Part shown: positions 7,941 through 16,473 of the stretch, piece after piece | How positions within the stretch are numbered: position 1 is the first letter of the stretch | Layout: the number at the start of each line of letters is the position of its first letter | DNA from: Shimia sp047124445 | GTDB taxonomy: Bacteria > Pseudomonadota > Alphaproteobacteria > Rhodobacterales > Rhodobacteraceae | Direction of reading: 5' to 3' | DNA: 64,000 nt | Assembly (NCBI RefSeq): GCF_047124445.1 | Contig: NZ_CP138921.1 | Coordinates: 1,612,001-1,676,000, forward strand | Notes under the pieces: model-generated | The model's input: the letters and a program-made list of their open reading frames with translations, nothing else | Database searches by the model: none | Told to the model about the DNA's origin: nothing | Position numbers and translations under genes: made by a program

Positions 7941-9608
7941 CTATTGTTTTGGCGAGTCCCGGCGCACGATGAACGCATCGACAGCCTGTTTGGTTTCGGG
8001 GCGCATATTTTCTACACCCTCATACGGCAAGCCAAAGGCGGGAGGGGTGTCCGGAAAAAGTTCCTTCCGGGCCTGATGCCGCGAAAGAATGCGTACGAAC
8101 TCCTGTCCACCCCAAGCGCCTACTTCGGTTGAAACCGGATACTCTTCGCGCGTGTCGCGGTACAAGTTGTAGAACTTCGCAATGATTGGGTTTTCACCTT
8201 TGGGTGGAAGCTTCAGCTTGAGTTGGTCTTTAACAATCGCCTTAGGCTGATCTGCCGAATAGATAATCACACTGTCGCGGCGCGCTTTGCTTTCATCGCT
8301 GAACAAAAGCGCAGCCGATTGGTCGACACCATCTACCAAACGATCTCTTGGGATGTACTGGACGGCACCGGCAAATCTCGCAAAAGTGGTGTACAAATCC
8401 GAAACGTGTACGATGCTGTTTAATAGTCCATCAGCTTCAATCATGCCCGGCCAACGAATGAAGGCATCAACCCGAACGCCACCCTCAGTGGTTTCAGCTT
8501 TCCCCCCTTTAAAGATCATCGGCGTAAAGCCCGACTGGGGAGAATACTTGGTGAAATGGCCGTTGTCGCCCATCACAACGACAATCGTGTTCTCAGCTAC
8601 GCCGAGGCGGTCCATTTCCGAAAAGAGATCGCCCAGCCATTGGTCAAGCAACTGCATCTTGTCGACGTACAGACCGCCATTGGCTGATTGGGGGCCATCT
8701 CGTCCGGCACGGGTGTTGTCCAACGGGATCATCGGCCAGTACTGCAGGAAAAAGGGTTCTTCTCCGGCAGCAAGACGCTGAAGCTCTTCCATTGTTTTGT
8801 CCTGGAAGGCTTGATTCATCTCGTCGTATTTTTGTGCGTTCCAGCGCTCGCCTGGCGCCATGCGGATTTCGTTGATTGGACCGCCGGCTTCTCCTTCGAT
8901 GACGGTCATCATGGTCGATGCGTCCGGGCGGAAGTATCCATCAATTGTATATTTGTCGTCGTAGTCCTGAATGGCGACTGAGACTTGCTCCTTGATGGCA
9001 TCATCATTGAATATGGTGAGCTGCCCTTGTTGATGCACGGCCATCTGCGCATAATCAAACCCTTGGTTCATGGCCCAACTTTCAGCCACGTCGCCCATAT
9101 GCCATTTGCCAACGTGGCTGGTCGCATACCCGGCCTGTTTAAGCACCTCTGGCAGAATGACCTCTGAGCCGGGCAATCCGAACCCAGCGATATCAACAGC
9201 CGTATCCCCCATACCCATTCTAACAGGTAAACGGCCAGTCATCTGCGCGACCCTTGTAGGCGTGCACGATGGTTCAGTGTACATACGCACCATGCGCAAA
9301 CCTTCGTCCGAGAAGTCGTTGATGTTAGGTGTATCATATCCTCGAATTGCATTAAGTTCGGGGATCCCCATGTCGCCAAAACCAAGGTCATCAATCAAAA
9401 TACTGAATATGTTAGGGGGCTTACCTCCATTCTTCTCTTTAAATTCAGCAAGTCGCTGATCAACAGCAGCGTCATCATCAGCCCATTGCTCGGCATGCTG
9501 AGAGAACAGAATGTAGTACTCAGAGTCGTGTTTGATCGGGTCACTTTCGGCCCATAGTGGCTGAGCGGCCAGAATGAGTGGCAAAACTGATAACTTTGCG
9601 CGTTTCAT
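7941..9608 (-). CDS. Secreted arylsulfatase (family S1)
   Basis: 555 residues with signal peptide MKRAKLSVLPLILAAQPLWA. The alkaline-phosphatase fold shows metal ligands in ILIDDLGFGDMG (Asp73/Asp74), the formylglycine signature Cys115-x-Pro-x-Arg (SCTPTRVAQMTGR), GKWHMG (Lys168, His170) and VVMGDNGHFTKYSP for the second metal-binding pair. The active-site Cys must be oxidised to formylglycine; no maturase gene lies in the window. The enzyme should hydrolyse sulfate esters in the periplasm, and in a marine host the substrates may be algal or animal sulfated compounds. The start codon overlaps the stop of the preceding 79-aa ORF by four bases (ATGA), implying translational coupling. It is the main cargo of the island. 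Confidence 0.92.
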   Translation of the reverse strand: MKRAKLSVLPLILAAQPLWAESDPIKHDSEYYILFSQHAEQWADDDAAVDQRLAEFKEKNGGKPPNIFSILIDDLGFGDMGIPELNAIRGYDTPNINDFSDEGLRMVRMYTEPSCTPTRVAQMTGRLPVRMGMGDTAVDIAGFGLPGSEVILPEVLKQAGYATSHVGKWHMGDVAESWAMNQGFDYAQMAVHQQGQLTIFNDDAIKEQVSVAIQDYDDKYTIDGYFRPDASTMMTVIEGEAGGPINEIRMAPGERWNAQKYDEMNQAFQDKTMEELQRLAAGEEPFFLQYWPMIPLDNTRAGRDGPQSANGGLYVDKMQLLDQWLGDLFSEMDRLGVAENTIVVVMGDNGHFTKYSPQSGFTPMIFKGGKAETTEGGVRVDAFIRWPGMIEADGLLNSIVHVSDLYTTFARFAGAVQYIPRDRLVDGVDQSAALLFSDESKARRDSVIIYSADQPKAIVKDQLKLKLPPKGENPIIAKFYNLYRDTREEYPVSTEVGAWGGQEFVRILSRHQARKELFPDTPPAFGLPYEGVENMRPETKQAVDAFIVRRDSPKQ

Positions 9609-9844
9609 CTTTGGTTTTTCTCCTGTTGCATTTCATTGACGCCGCCTACGAATTTGATGTTTCGCATCGACAGGTAGGCGCGGAGTTCGCTCTCCAGGCC
9701 ATCAATGCTGCGCTCCAGATCTGCATCCATTGTCGCAGCGGTTTGCGCCAAGTTGAGAAGTTCTTGATAGTCGTGGTAGATTTCAGACAAGACGTCATCA
9801 GCCTGACTTAGAGCGAAGATTTCTCGCTCTACGGCCTCAAACAT
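9605..9844 (-). CDS. Small helical protein translationally coupled to the sulfatase
   Basis: 79 residues from ATG 9844 (a TTG seven codons earlier is possible). Highly acidic and helical, with heptad-like spacing (LSEIYHDYQELLNLAQTAATMDADLERSIDGLESEL), no signal peptide, no Cys. I do not recognise it. Its TGA overlaps the sulfatase ATG by four bases, and it is the first gene of the leftward operon. A small cytoplasmic partner, chaperone or regulator is conceivable; alternatively it only serves translational coupling. Confidence 0.55.
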   Translation of the reverse strand: MFEAVEREIFALSQADDVLSEIYHDYQELLNLAQTAATMDADLERSIDGLESELRAYLSMRNIKFVGGVNEMQQEKNQR

Positions 9845-9953
9845 GTTTTCTCTGTCTCGGGACAAACCGTCTACGCCCTGATGCTAAGGAAGCTTTTCAA
9901 AATGGGTGCAGCCAGTTAAGCATTGAGACTGTACGGCGACAGTTTCCTACCGT

Positions 9954-9968
9954 TTGTAACGGTTACAA
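9954..9968. promoter_or_regulatory. Palindromic candidate operator between sulfatase operon and TPR regulator
   Basis: TTGTAAC-G-GTTACAA is a perfect 7-bp inverted repeat around one base, in the 175-base gap between two divergent transcription units. It fits an operator for the wHTH/TPR protein next door or a host regulator. No footprint knowledge supports a specific factor. Confidence 0.5.
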
Positions 9969-10019
9969 GCACAATTAAAACACTGATTTTGCTATGTATT
10001 TCGAAGGATCTTATTTGGA

Positions 10020-11342
10020 ATGAATGATAGAGATGTCTCACCGGAGGATGTGACAAATGCGCTGAATCGCATTCTAATTAGCCCTTCATTCAAAGAGGCG
10101 GAACGACTGAAGAGCTTTCTTCAATACGTTGTCACTGAAACCCTCGAGGGTAGAGAGCGGCAGTTGTTAGGGAAGAACATCGTGAGCGACGTCTACGGAA
10201 GGACATCAGATCATGATGCGACTACCGTTAATGTTGTTAGAGTTGATGCCGGGCGACTGAGGCGGAGGTTAGACAGTTACTATGCCAATGAAGGTGCAGG
10301 GGACGCAGTCAGGATCACCGTACCAAAAGGTGGATATGCACCGGTTTTTGAGTACGCGTCTGACAACAAAAGCTCCCAGCCTGCGCCACCATTGGAACGG
10401 CCTCAAAACTTCAAAATCTCCTTGTGGTCATTTGGAGCTGGAATGGCCGCCACAGTAGTCGCCGTTTTGATTTATTCTTTCCTCAACGCCCCATCTGTTG
10501 CGACTGATGACGACACCCGAAGTGGCCAACCCCAAGAACAATTGGAACGCGCCATTCTGTTTGACGTTTCTCCGTCCGGTTTGCAGGCAAGAAATATTGC
10601 TGATGAAGCAAGAGGAATGTTCTTCCCGGCGACACAACCAAGACGCCTTCAAGCGACACTATTGCTTTTTGAAGCCGCTATAGAGTTGGACCCAACCTAC
10701 TTTGGCGGGTATTCGGGAGCCGCCCAAGCTACATCAATGCTGGGTGGCCTGTCTCCACTTGGCCCGCAACGCGATCAGATGCTCAAACAGTCTCAAGCCT
10801 TCGTTGATGAAGCCATGAAACTGGCGCCTTCAGAGTCATGGAGTCACTCTTCTGCGGCCCTTCTCTTGATGTTCAAGAGAGATTTTGATCAGGCTGTTAA
10901 GCGGTCACAGCAAGCTGTTAGCCTGGACCCGAGTGACCTTTCAGCTTTGGAATTTGACGCAATAATCGCGTTCTTTTCGGGAGATTTCGCAAGAGCCTTG
11001 GAAAGCTCAGCACCTGACATTCATCAGGCGCGAAGCGGCCGGTTTCCATGGCGTAGTGTCTTTGGAAATGCGTCATTTTATGTGGGAGAATACGAGGATG
11101 CAGTCCAATATCTTCTTGAGGCCGCCGCGCTTGGGGAGCCCGTCAGCGAAGTCAGTTCCGTTCATTTGATAGCGTCACTTCAAGCCTCTGGTCGCAGCAC
11201 TGAAGCCGCTGAGAGGCTACGAGAATTTAAAGACACTTGGCCGGAAAGCAGGGTTTTAGGTGTGCTCACACAACTATTCAAAAACCAGGAAGACGTTGAA
11301 CGGTTGTTGGATCAACTCGTGGCTGCTGGTTGGAATAGTTGA
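10020..11342 (+). CDS. Membrane-anchored winged-helix/TPR regulator-like protein
   Basis: 440 residues in three parts: an N-terminal basic domain (about 1-112; LKSFLQYVVTETLEG, VRVDAGRLRRRLDSYYA, RITVPKGGYAPVFE) of the kind seen in CadC/TolB-like TPR proteins that resembles a winged helix, a single membrane segment (about 134-156), and a C-terminal periplasmic region (about 170-440) of TPR-like helical repeats. The topology, cytoplasmic DNA-binding head and periplasmic sensor, is that of one-component membrane regulators such as CadC/ToxR. It is divergent from the sulfatase operon with a palindrome between, so it probably controls it. The DNA-binding assignment is by pattern only. Confidence 0.7.
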   Translation: MNDRDVSPEDVTNALNRILISPSFKEAERLKSFLQYVVTETLEGRERQLLGKNIVSDVYGRTSDHDATTVNVVRVDAGRLRRRLDSYYANEGAGDAVRITVPKGGYAPVFEYASDNKSSQPAPPLERPQNFKISLWSFGAGMAATVVAVLIYSFLNAPSVATDDDTRSGQPQEQLERAILFDVSPSGLQARNIADEARGMFFPATQPRRLQATLLLFEAAIELDPTYFGGYSGAAQATSMLGGLSPLGPQRDQMLKQSQAFVDEAMKLAPSESWSHSSAALLLMFKRDFDQAVKRSQQAVSLDPSDLSALEFDAIIAFFSGDFARALESSAPDIHQARSGRFPWRSVFGNASFYVGEYEDAVQYLLEAAALGEPVSEVSSVHLIASLQASGRSTEAAERLREFKDTWPESRVLGVLTQLFKNQEDVERLLDQLVAAGWNS

Positions 11343-11995
11343 GTCCACGAATTAGTCGGCATCTGATGGAAAGGTGTTTACGGAGTGTTCAATAACTAAA
11401 CATCAAGAAGCTTGTTTCAGTGGGCGAGAGCGTCCTTGCCACCTTTACAGACAATGTATTCTGCCGCGGCAAATGAGCTCGTGGCTGCCTTGAATTAGTG
11501 CGCAAAGACTGCGGCCCAATGCAGTTTCAGATTGGAGACTTCAGTTCGAATGTCGCAACCCGACAAATACCTATTGGAAAATCAAAGAACAAACCTTTCC
11601 CATGATTGACAAACGAACCCATTTCATTTGAATTACCTAAATTACTGAAACAAAACGTAGAATCCTACCACCCCAGCCACTTTTCATTGATTGATTCAAG
11701 CAAGCAGCTAGACCCAGACTGCCCCCCCCTAAGCCCCCCCAAAAAATACCCTCGCCGTTGGCGGTGCTTCTTGAGCCCCTCCATGACATCCACTGCTAGT
11801 GGAAATAAGTCGTCTCCCCTTGTGTGCGGGAGAGACTGAGCCTACCCATGTGTTTCCCCATTGGAAACTCACTGTCGCCCCAGCAAAATACGGCAAACTT
11901 TAGGCGACTTTGGATCATTTTTTTGCTAGCGATATTAAATATCAAAACACTAGACTCAGTTATTTTGACAAAATTCTCGTTTAAGGAGGCAAGAA
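11343..11995. other. Gene-poor right end of the island and RTX upstream region
   Basis: About 650 bases without a convincing gene. It contains the right att-like repeat (11663-11681) and C-rich runs at about 11720-11740. A possible stem (GTCTCCC ... GGGAGAGAC with one bulge, about 11811-11836) follows, and the AT-rich leader of the RTX gene is at the end. Short frames here have no coding signature. Confidence 0.6.
11663..11681 (+). repeat. att-like direct repeat, right copy (tRNA-Gln 3' end)
   Basis: TCCTACCACCCCAGCCACT, identical to 886-904 and in the same orientation. The bases before it (ACGTAGAA) faintly recall the T-arm of tRNA-Gln but lack the T-loop, so no tRNA is encoded. It marks the likely junction between the island and chromosomal genes. 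Confidence 0.75.
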
Positions 11996-12859
11996 ATGCC
12001 AATTCTGAACATTGATGGAACCACCCTGTCCGATACGCTATTGATCGACGGAGACGCTTTTCTGGGCGCCTATGAAGGGTTTCAGGTTTTGGCCGACGAT
12101 GGCGATGACGTCGTCACCGTTACCGGAACACTTTTTGCGGACATTTTTGGCGGCGACGGAAATGACACCCTGAGTGGTGGCCGTGGCGATGACACAATCA
12201 ACGGCGGCAATGGCAACGATGTGATCTTCGGCGGCCGAGGACACGACCGCATTATTGGCGGCAACGGAAATGACATCGTCAACGCCGGCAATGGCGACGA
12301 TACCGTGTTTGGCGGAAATGGTTATGACCTGCTCAACGGCGCCGGAGGGAATGATTACCTTGCCGGAGGACACGGCAACGACACGATAAACGGAGGATCA
12401 GGCGACGATTTTGTCTTTGGCGCCAAAGGGTTCAATGTCCTGTCCGGCGGATTTGGCAACGATACCGTCAACACCGGCGACCATACGTCAACCGCAAATG
12501 GTGGCGCCGGCGATGATTTAATCGTCGCCCGTCTCAAAAAGGGCGGTGACCATGTTCTGACTGGCGGTACGGGTGCGGACACCTTTGAATTTGTTTTTCA
12601 AACCAGCAAGAAAAGCTCCGACGTTGTCATAACAGACTTTGAACTGGGTGTTGACGACCTGATCATCGGCGGGCTGGACTCTCAGGCTTGGCTGGAAGCC
12701 AATCTGGAGTTCGCCGAGACCTTTGGCCTAGATCTTGTGACCGAAGTTAACGGCAACACGGTGCTGAACATCGGCCTAAATGACTCTGTCACCTTTGAAG
12801 GGGTCAGCCTCGCAGATGTACAAGACTATTTTGAAGATCTTGGCATCGCGCTCGGATAA
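11996..12859 (+). CDS. RTX (haemolysin-type calcium-binding) protein
   Basis: 287 residues with no N-terminal signal peptide. Residues about 52-178 form some 12-14 nonapeptide repeats of the GGxGxDxUx type (GGDGNDTLS, GGRGDDTIN, GGNGNDVIF ...), plus a final GGTGADTFEF unit, which bind Ca2+ and fold as a parallel beta-roll. The C-terminal 85 residues (DVVITDFELGVDDLIIGG ... DVQDYFEDLGIALG) resemble the secretion end of type I substrates. No catalytic domain is present and no HlyB/HlyD/TolC exporter is adjacent, so role and exporter are unknown. A strong AAGGAGG precedes the ATG by six bases, suggesting high expression. Confidence 0.9.
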   Translation: MPILNIDGTTLSDTLLIDGDAFLGAYEGFQVLADDGDDVVTVTGTLFADIFGGDGNDTLSGGRGDDTINGGNGNDVIFGGRGHDRIIGGNGNDIVNAGNGDDTVFGGNGYDLLNGAGGNDYLAGGHGNDTINGGSGDDFVFGAKGFNVLSGGFGNDTVNTGDHTSTANGGAGDDLIVARLKKGGDHVLTGGTGADTFEFVFQTSKKSSDVVITDFELGVDDLIIGGLDSQAWLEANLEFAETFGLDLVTEVNGNTVLNIGLNDSVTFEGVSLADVQDYFEDLGIALG

Positions 12860-12916
12860 AGACCAAGCAGATCACTGTTGCTTTAGGCAGTGCTCATCCG
12901 TCCACAACCTCTGCAG

Positions 12917-12939
12917 TGGCCCGGCGTTCGTCCGGGCCA
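12917..12939 (+). terminator. Hairpin after the RTX gene
   Basis: TGGCCCGG, seven-base loop, CCGGGCCA, followed by TTCATTTT. It lies between the convergent RTX gene and the sensor kinase gene and can serve one or both strands. Confidence 0.65.
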
Positions 12940-12997
12940 TTCATTTTGCTCAGTTTCAACAGGCTAAACCTACAACAACGCCGGCCCAAAAAGCAGT

Positions 12998-15490
12998 TCA
13001 CTCCAGAATGCCCCGCCAATCTGTCTCTTGCACGGGCTTGGACACACATCGCGGCTGCCGCCCACTTGGAAGCGCAACGCCTCGCGGCATGTCACGTGTC
13101 GACATCAGAACCAGCTTCGCCCCCGGAAACCGGTTGCACCCCATGTTCAACAAGTCCCAACCGGATTGTCCTCTGTCCAGATTCAGATCGCTGACCAGAA
13201 GTGCCAAGTCAGCCAACTCATCCAACGTGTTGCGTCCTTCGGCGAAGGTCTGCGCAGTGACCACCTCATACCCCAGCCTCGCCAAATCTCTTGCGGTGGT
13301 GCGCAGGTAAACTGCGTCATCGTCAATGACCAAGGCCCACCCAACCGATGCACCTTGATCTATTGTAAGAGCCTCTTCCCGATAAGGCGGGAAGCGCATG
13401 CTCACTGTGGTCCCGAGATCTTCACCGCAGGTATTGCTTTCCAGAAGTAAGGTGCCGCCTGACTGGTGCACAAATCCGTCGACCATCGACAAGCCAAGCC
13501 CGGTACCACCGCCGTCGGCACGCTGTGAAAAGAAGGGTTCTGTCGCACGCCTGCGGACAGCCTCGCTCATACCGCGACCGCTGTCCCGCACCACCACCTC
13601 GGCCCCGCCGCTCGCGGTGGCCCGTACCAGAACATTAACCACCCCTGCCCCGTCAATCGCCTGTCCAGCGTTGACACACAGATTGAGCACCGCGCTCTCC
13701 AACTGCCCTGGGTCAACCCGCGCGAACACAGGCTCGTCCGGCACGTCAACGGACATGTCCACCGTTTCCGGCATGCCGATTTCCAACAGGTCGGCCATTC
13801 CCTCAACCAATTGCCCAACATCGGTGACTTGTGGTTCCAAGTGTTGCTTGCGCGCAAACGCCAGCAAACGCTCCGTCAGCGACACGCCAAGATCCAATGC
13901 AGAGCGGATGCGGGCCTGCAACTCCTTGGACCTCTCAGCGTCCGCCGCTTCTAAAAGGTGTAAGTTGCCGGAAATACTCGAGAGAATATTGCCAAAATCA
14001 TGCGCCACTTCCCCCGACACCTTGCCCAATGCCTCCACACGCCGGATTTCCTCAAGCCGCTGCTCCATGCGCTTGCGCTCGGTGGTTTCCGACAGAAGCC
14101 AGACCTCTTCGCCATTGGGCAGTGGCGAGCGGCGCAGCTCCAGCACATTGCCTGCTGGATCGATATACTCCTCAAACCCGCCATGCTCGCTGGCGGAGGT
14201 TTGGCGCTCAAAACTCGACTCCGCAATCAAGTCAACCACTTTGGCTTTTTCACCCGACTGAGCCGCTGGCAATCTCAGAAGCGCACGCAGGTTGGCGTTT
14301 TCTGCTTCGATCCACCCGCCCGCTGTGGCAATGGCCACCCCGTCTTTGATGTTGCGAAAAACACGCGAGAACAGTGCGTTCTGGTGCCCAACCTGCCGCG
14401 TGCGCCGCTCCAACTTGCGCGCGCTCTCCCGAAACACGTGAAACGCTGCATACAACTGACCAATTTCATCCTCTGACGCCGGCCCCTTGGGAAGGTCAGT
14501 GCGATGGTTGCCCGCAGCCAACCGTCGCATTGCCGCCGCGATCAAATGCAAGTTGCGCGCAACGTAACGCGACACGTAAAGCGACGAGGAAATGGCCACT
14601 ATCAGGCTCGCAACGGTCAGCGCCAAAAAGGCTTTCTTGGCAAAGGCAAGGTTGCTCGATGTCTCCTGCCGCGCCTGCGATAAACGCTCCTCCGCCTCGA
14701 GCACCTGTGCCGCGGCAAAGGTGCTCACTCGCCTCGCTTCCTGCCGAATACGAAACAGGGCGTTTTCTGCGTCCAATCGCGCGGCCAAATCACGATGCTT
14801 TAAAACAAACAAGCTTTCGCTGCGTCGTGTAGCCGCCTCAATTTCTGCCAAGGTTGCCTCATGCATCGGCGTCACTGTGCGCAAAGCGGCATCACGTTGC
14901 TTACTGTACCGGCGGCTGAACTCTCCAAGTTCGATCAAGGCGGTGGCCCGCCCGGCACCTAGGGCGCTTGCCGTCAACTGCTGCAACGCAGCCCAGACTT
15001 CACGTTCCGCCAAAGGCAACGCCTTGTCACTGGCCAACCGGCGCACCCGCTGGTTCAAGCGCTCCATATCCCTGTCAATTGCCGCCAATTCCGCCTGCCG
15101 GGCCGACTGAGGCGTCAATGCATTTGTCAGATCATCGATTGCCAGCCGCAGCCGTGCCACTGGCAAATCCAGCGCAGTATCGCCAGCCGACAAAGCTTCA
15201 ATCCGGTTCAGGTTTTCAAGAACTTTGTTCCTTTCCTGCGCCAACTGAAACGGAGGAAACAACGCATGCAGGAAGGGGGCAGAGGTCGCGAGATCTGCGG
15301 ATTCTCGCGACAGGTCCAGCGCGTCAGACACCTCCGCCAGGGTTTCCTTGTGTAAGACGTTCATCCAGAGTTCAGTACGATTGAGCACCAGAACGCCAAT
15401 CAAGCTAACGAGCAGGATCAACCCAAACAGAACGGCAATAGCCGCGGACAGGCGAAACCGCACACTCAAGCGCGCCAGAACCGACATCAC
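12998..15490 (-). CDS. TorS-like hybrid sensor histidine kinase
   Basis: 830 residues: membrane segment about 14-36, a helical periplasmic sensor of about 250 residues, second membrane segment about 284-306, HAMP (about 307-362), a PAS-like segment (about 370-470), HisKA with phospho-acceptor His497 (EVAHDFGNILSS), HATPase with N-box (LNLCVNAGQ), G1 (VRDSGRG) and G2 (GGTGLGLS), and a C-terminal receiver with Asp768 and Lys818. The sensor architecture resembles TorS-type kinases, which read ligand through a periplasmic binding protein. The start overlaps the response-regulator stop by four bases, so the two form an operon. A PhnD-type binding protein is divergently encoded next door and could be the partner, which is inference. 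Confidence 0.88.
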   Translation of the reverse strand: MMSVLARLSVRFRLSAAIAVLFGLILLVSLIGVLVLNRTELWMNVLHKETLAEVSDALDLSRESADLATSAPFLHALFPPFQLAQERNKVLENLNRIEALSAGDTALDLPVARLRLAIDDLTNALTPQSARQAELAAIDRDMERLNQRVRRLASDKALPLAEREVWAALQQLTASALGAGRATALIELGEFSRRYSKQRDAALRTVTPMHEATLAEIEAATRRSESLFVLKHRDLAARLDAENALFRIRQEARRVSTFAAAQVLEAEERLSQARQETSSNLAFAKKAFLALTVASLIVAISSSLYVSRYVARNLHLIAAAMRRLAAGNHRTDLPKGPASEDEIGQLYAAFHVFRESARKLERRTRQVGHQNALFSRVFRNIKDGVAIATAGGWIEAENANLRALLRLPAAQSGEKAKVVDLIAESSFERQTSASEHGGFEEYIDPAGNVLELRRSPLPNGEEVWLLSETTERKRMEQRLEEIRRVEALGKVSGEVAHDFGNILSSISGNLHLLEAADAERSKELQARIRSALDLGVSLTERLLAFARKQHLEPQVTDVGQLVEGMADLLEIGMPETVDMSVDVPDEPVFARVDPGQLESAVLNLCVNAGQAIDGAGVVNVLVRATASGGAEVVVRDSGRGMSEAVRRRATEPFFSQRADGGGTGLGLSMVDGFVHQSGGTLLLESNTCGEDLGTTVSMRFPPYREEALTIDQGASVGWALVIDDDAVYLRTTARDLARLGYEVVTAQTFAEGRNTLDELADLALLVSDLNLDRGQSGWDLLNMGCNRFPGAKLVLMSTRDMPRGVALPSGRQPRCVSKPVQETDWRGILE

Positions 15491-16215
15491 GACGTTTCCG
15501 CGCCAAGGTTAAAAATGTACCCCTGCGCTCGCCGCGTTTGCAAATGCACAGGCTTTGATGGCACGGGCTCAATCTTACGTCGCAACCGCAGGATCAACAC
15601 ATCAATGGTGCGGTCCACATAGCGCTCCATATCTGAGCCCAGCTCCTTAAGCAGTTCCGGGCGCGGGATCACCCGATTAGGATTGCGGGCAAAATACTCC
15701 AGCAATCGATACTCTGCGTTGGTCAATGGGACCTCTTCGCCCTCCCGATCCAAGAGCCGACGGGACTGCACATCAATCCGCATATCTCGAAAAGCAATCC
15801 CCCGCCCGCTTGCCACACTTGGTTTGGCAGAGCCATGTCCGTAGCGCCGCAAGACCGCCCGGATACGGGCCACCAACTCGCGCGGGTTAAACGGCTTGAT
15901 CAGATAGTCATCCGCGCCGGTTTCCAACCCGATGATCTTGTCGATCTCGTCCCCCACACCGGTCAGCATCACAATCGGGATCTCATAGCGTTCCCGTATG
16001 TGGATCGCCAAGGTCAAGCCTGACTCTCCGCGCAACCGCAAGTCGATGAGGGCCATGTCAATCTGTGGCGGATCTCCCAGTGCCATGAAGGCCGCAATAT
16101 CAGGACAACAGACCGCACCGAACCCGCTGTCCCGCATTAGGGCGGACAGCGTGTCCCGTACGCTCTCGTCATCATCCACGATCGCAATGCGTGGCTCAGC
16201 CTGGCCCGTGTTCAT
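15487..16215 (-). CDS. OmpR/TorR-family response regulator
   Basis: 242 residues. The receiver domain has the acidic cluster Asp14-16, phospho-acceptor Asp58 (MALIDLRL), the conserved Thr (VMLTG) and Lys (LIKPFNP). The C-terminal winged helix ends in TIDVLILRLRRKIEP ... RAQGYIFN, typical of OmpR-type DNA binding. It is cotranscribed with the hybrid kinase and divergent from phnD across a 258-base gap, where its targets may lie. Confidence 0.92.
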   Translation of the reverse strand: MNTGQAEPRIAIVDDDESVRDTLSALMRDSGFGAVCCPDIAAFMALGDPPQIDMALIDLRLRGESGLTLAIHIRERYEIPIVMLTGVGDEIDKIIGLETGADDYLIKPFNPRELVARIRAVLRRYGHGSAKPSVASGRGIAFRDMRIDVQSRRLLDREGEEVPLTNAEYRLLEYFARNPNRVIPRPELLKELGSDMERYVDRTIDVLILRLRRKIEPVPSKPVHLQTRRAQGYIFNLGAETS

Positions 16216-16320
16216 GAAACCTTATCCTGCGGCATTTTGCGGCCAATAGGCGTGCCCGTTGACCAAGTGTTTTGAATCAGTTCCGCAGATCATGCCAGAT
16301 TGTAAGTCCGCGCGTGCGGC

Positions 16321-16340
16321 TTTGTAACATTGTTAACATT
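16321..16340. promoter_or_regulatory. Tandem repeat, candidate response-regulator site upstream of phnD
   Basis: TTTGTAACATTGTTAACATT contains two similar half-sites (TTGTAACAT and TTGTTAACAT) in direct orientation, the usual format of OmpR-family targets, in the intergenic region shared by phnD and the two-component operon. A canonical Pho box is not evident. Confidence 0.35.
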
Positions 16341-16473
16341 AAACCCGCTTTTCGTCTGTTCCGTTAACACAAGCCTGCTCGCACGATTGCCCTCAGCTCT
16401 CCTAGGCTGATCTGGTCAGCGCCTTGCCTTGGGGGCAATGTTCCACATGGCAAGCGTTATAAGGGAGGATACC

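Larger units (their letters stand above)
886..11681. mobile_element. Mobilizable genomic island bounded by tRNA-Gln 3'-end repeats
   Basis: A 19-base direct repeat, TCCTACCACCCCAGCCACT, lies at 886-904 and again at 11663-11681. Its first 17 bases match the 3' T-arm/acceptor end of bacterial tRNA-Gln genes, a common target of tyrosine integrases. An integrase remnant starts just inside the left repeat, the usual arrangement. Inside are a MobV-like relaxase, a RepA-like helicase and a sulfatase cargo operon, while the right repeat is followed by ordinary chromosomal genes. The integrase has an in-frame stop, so self-mobility is probably lost. No intact tRNA-Gln lies in the window: neither repeat is preceded by a T-loop or the rest of the cloverleaf. 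Confidence 0.75.

Noticed and set aside
11606..11839. 77-aa open frame over the right att repeat
   Set aside because: Runs through C-tracts and the repeat; composition is not protein-like.
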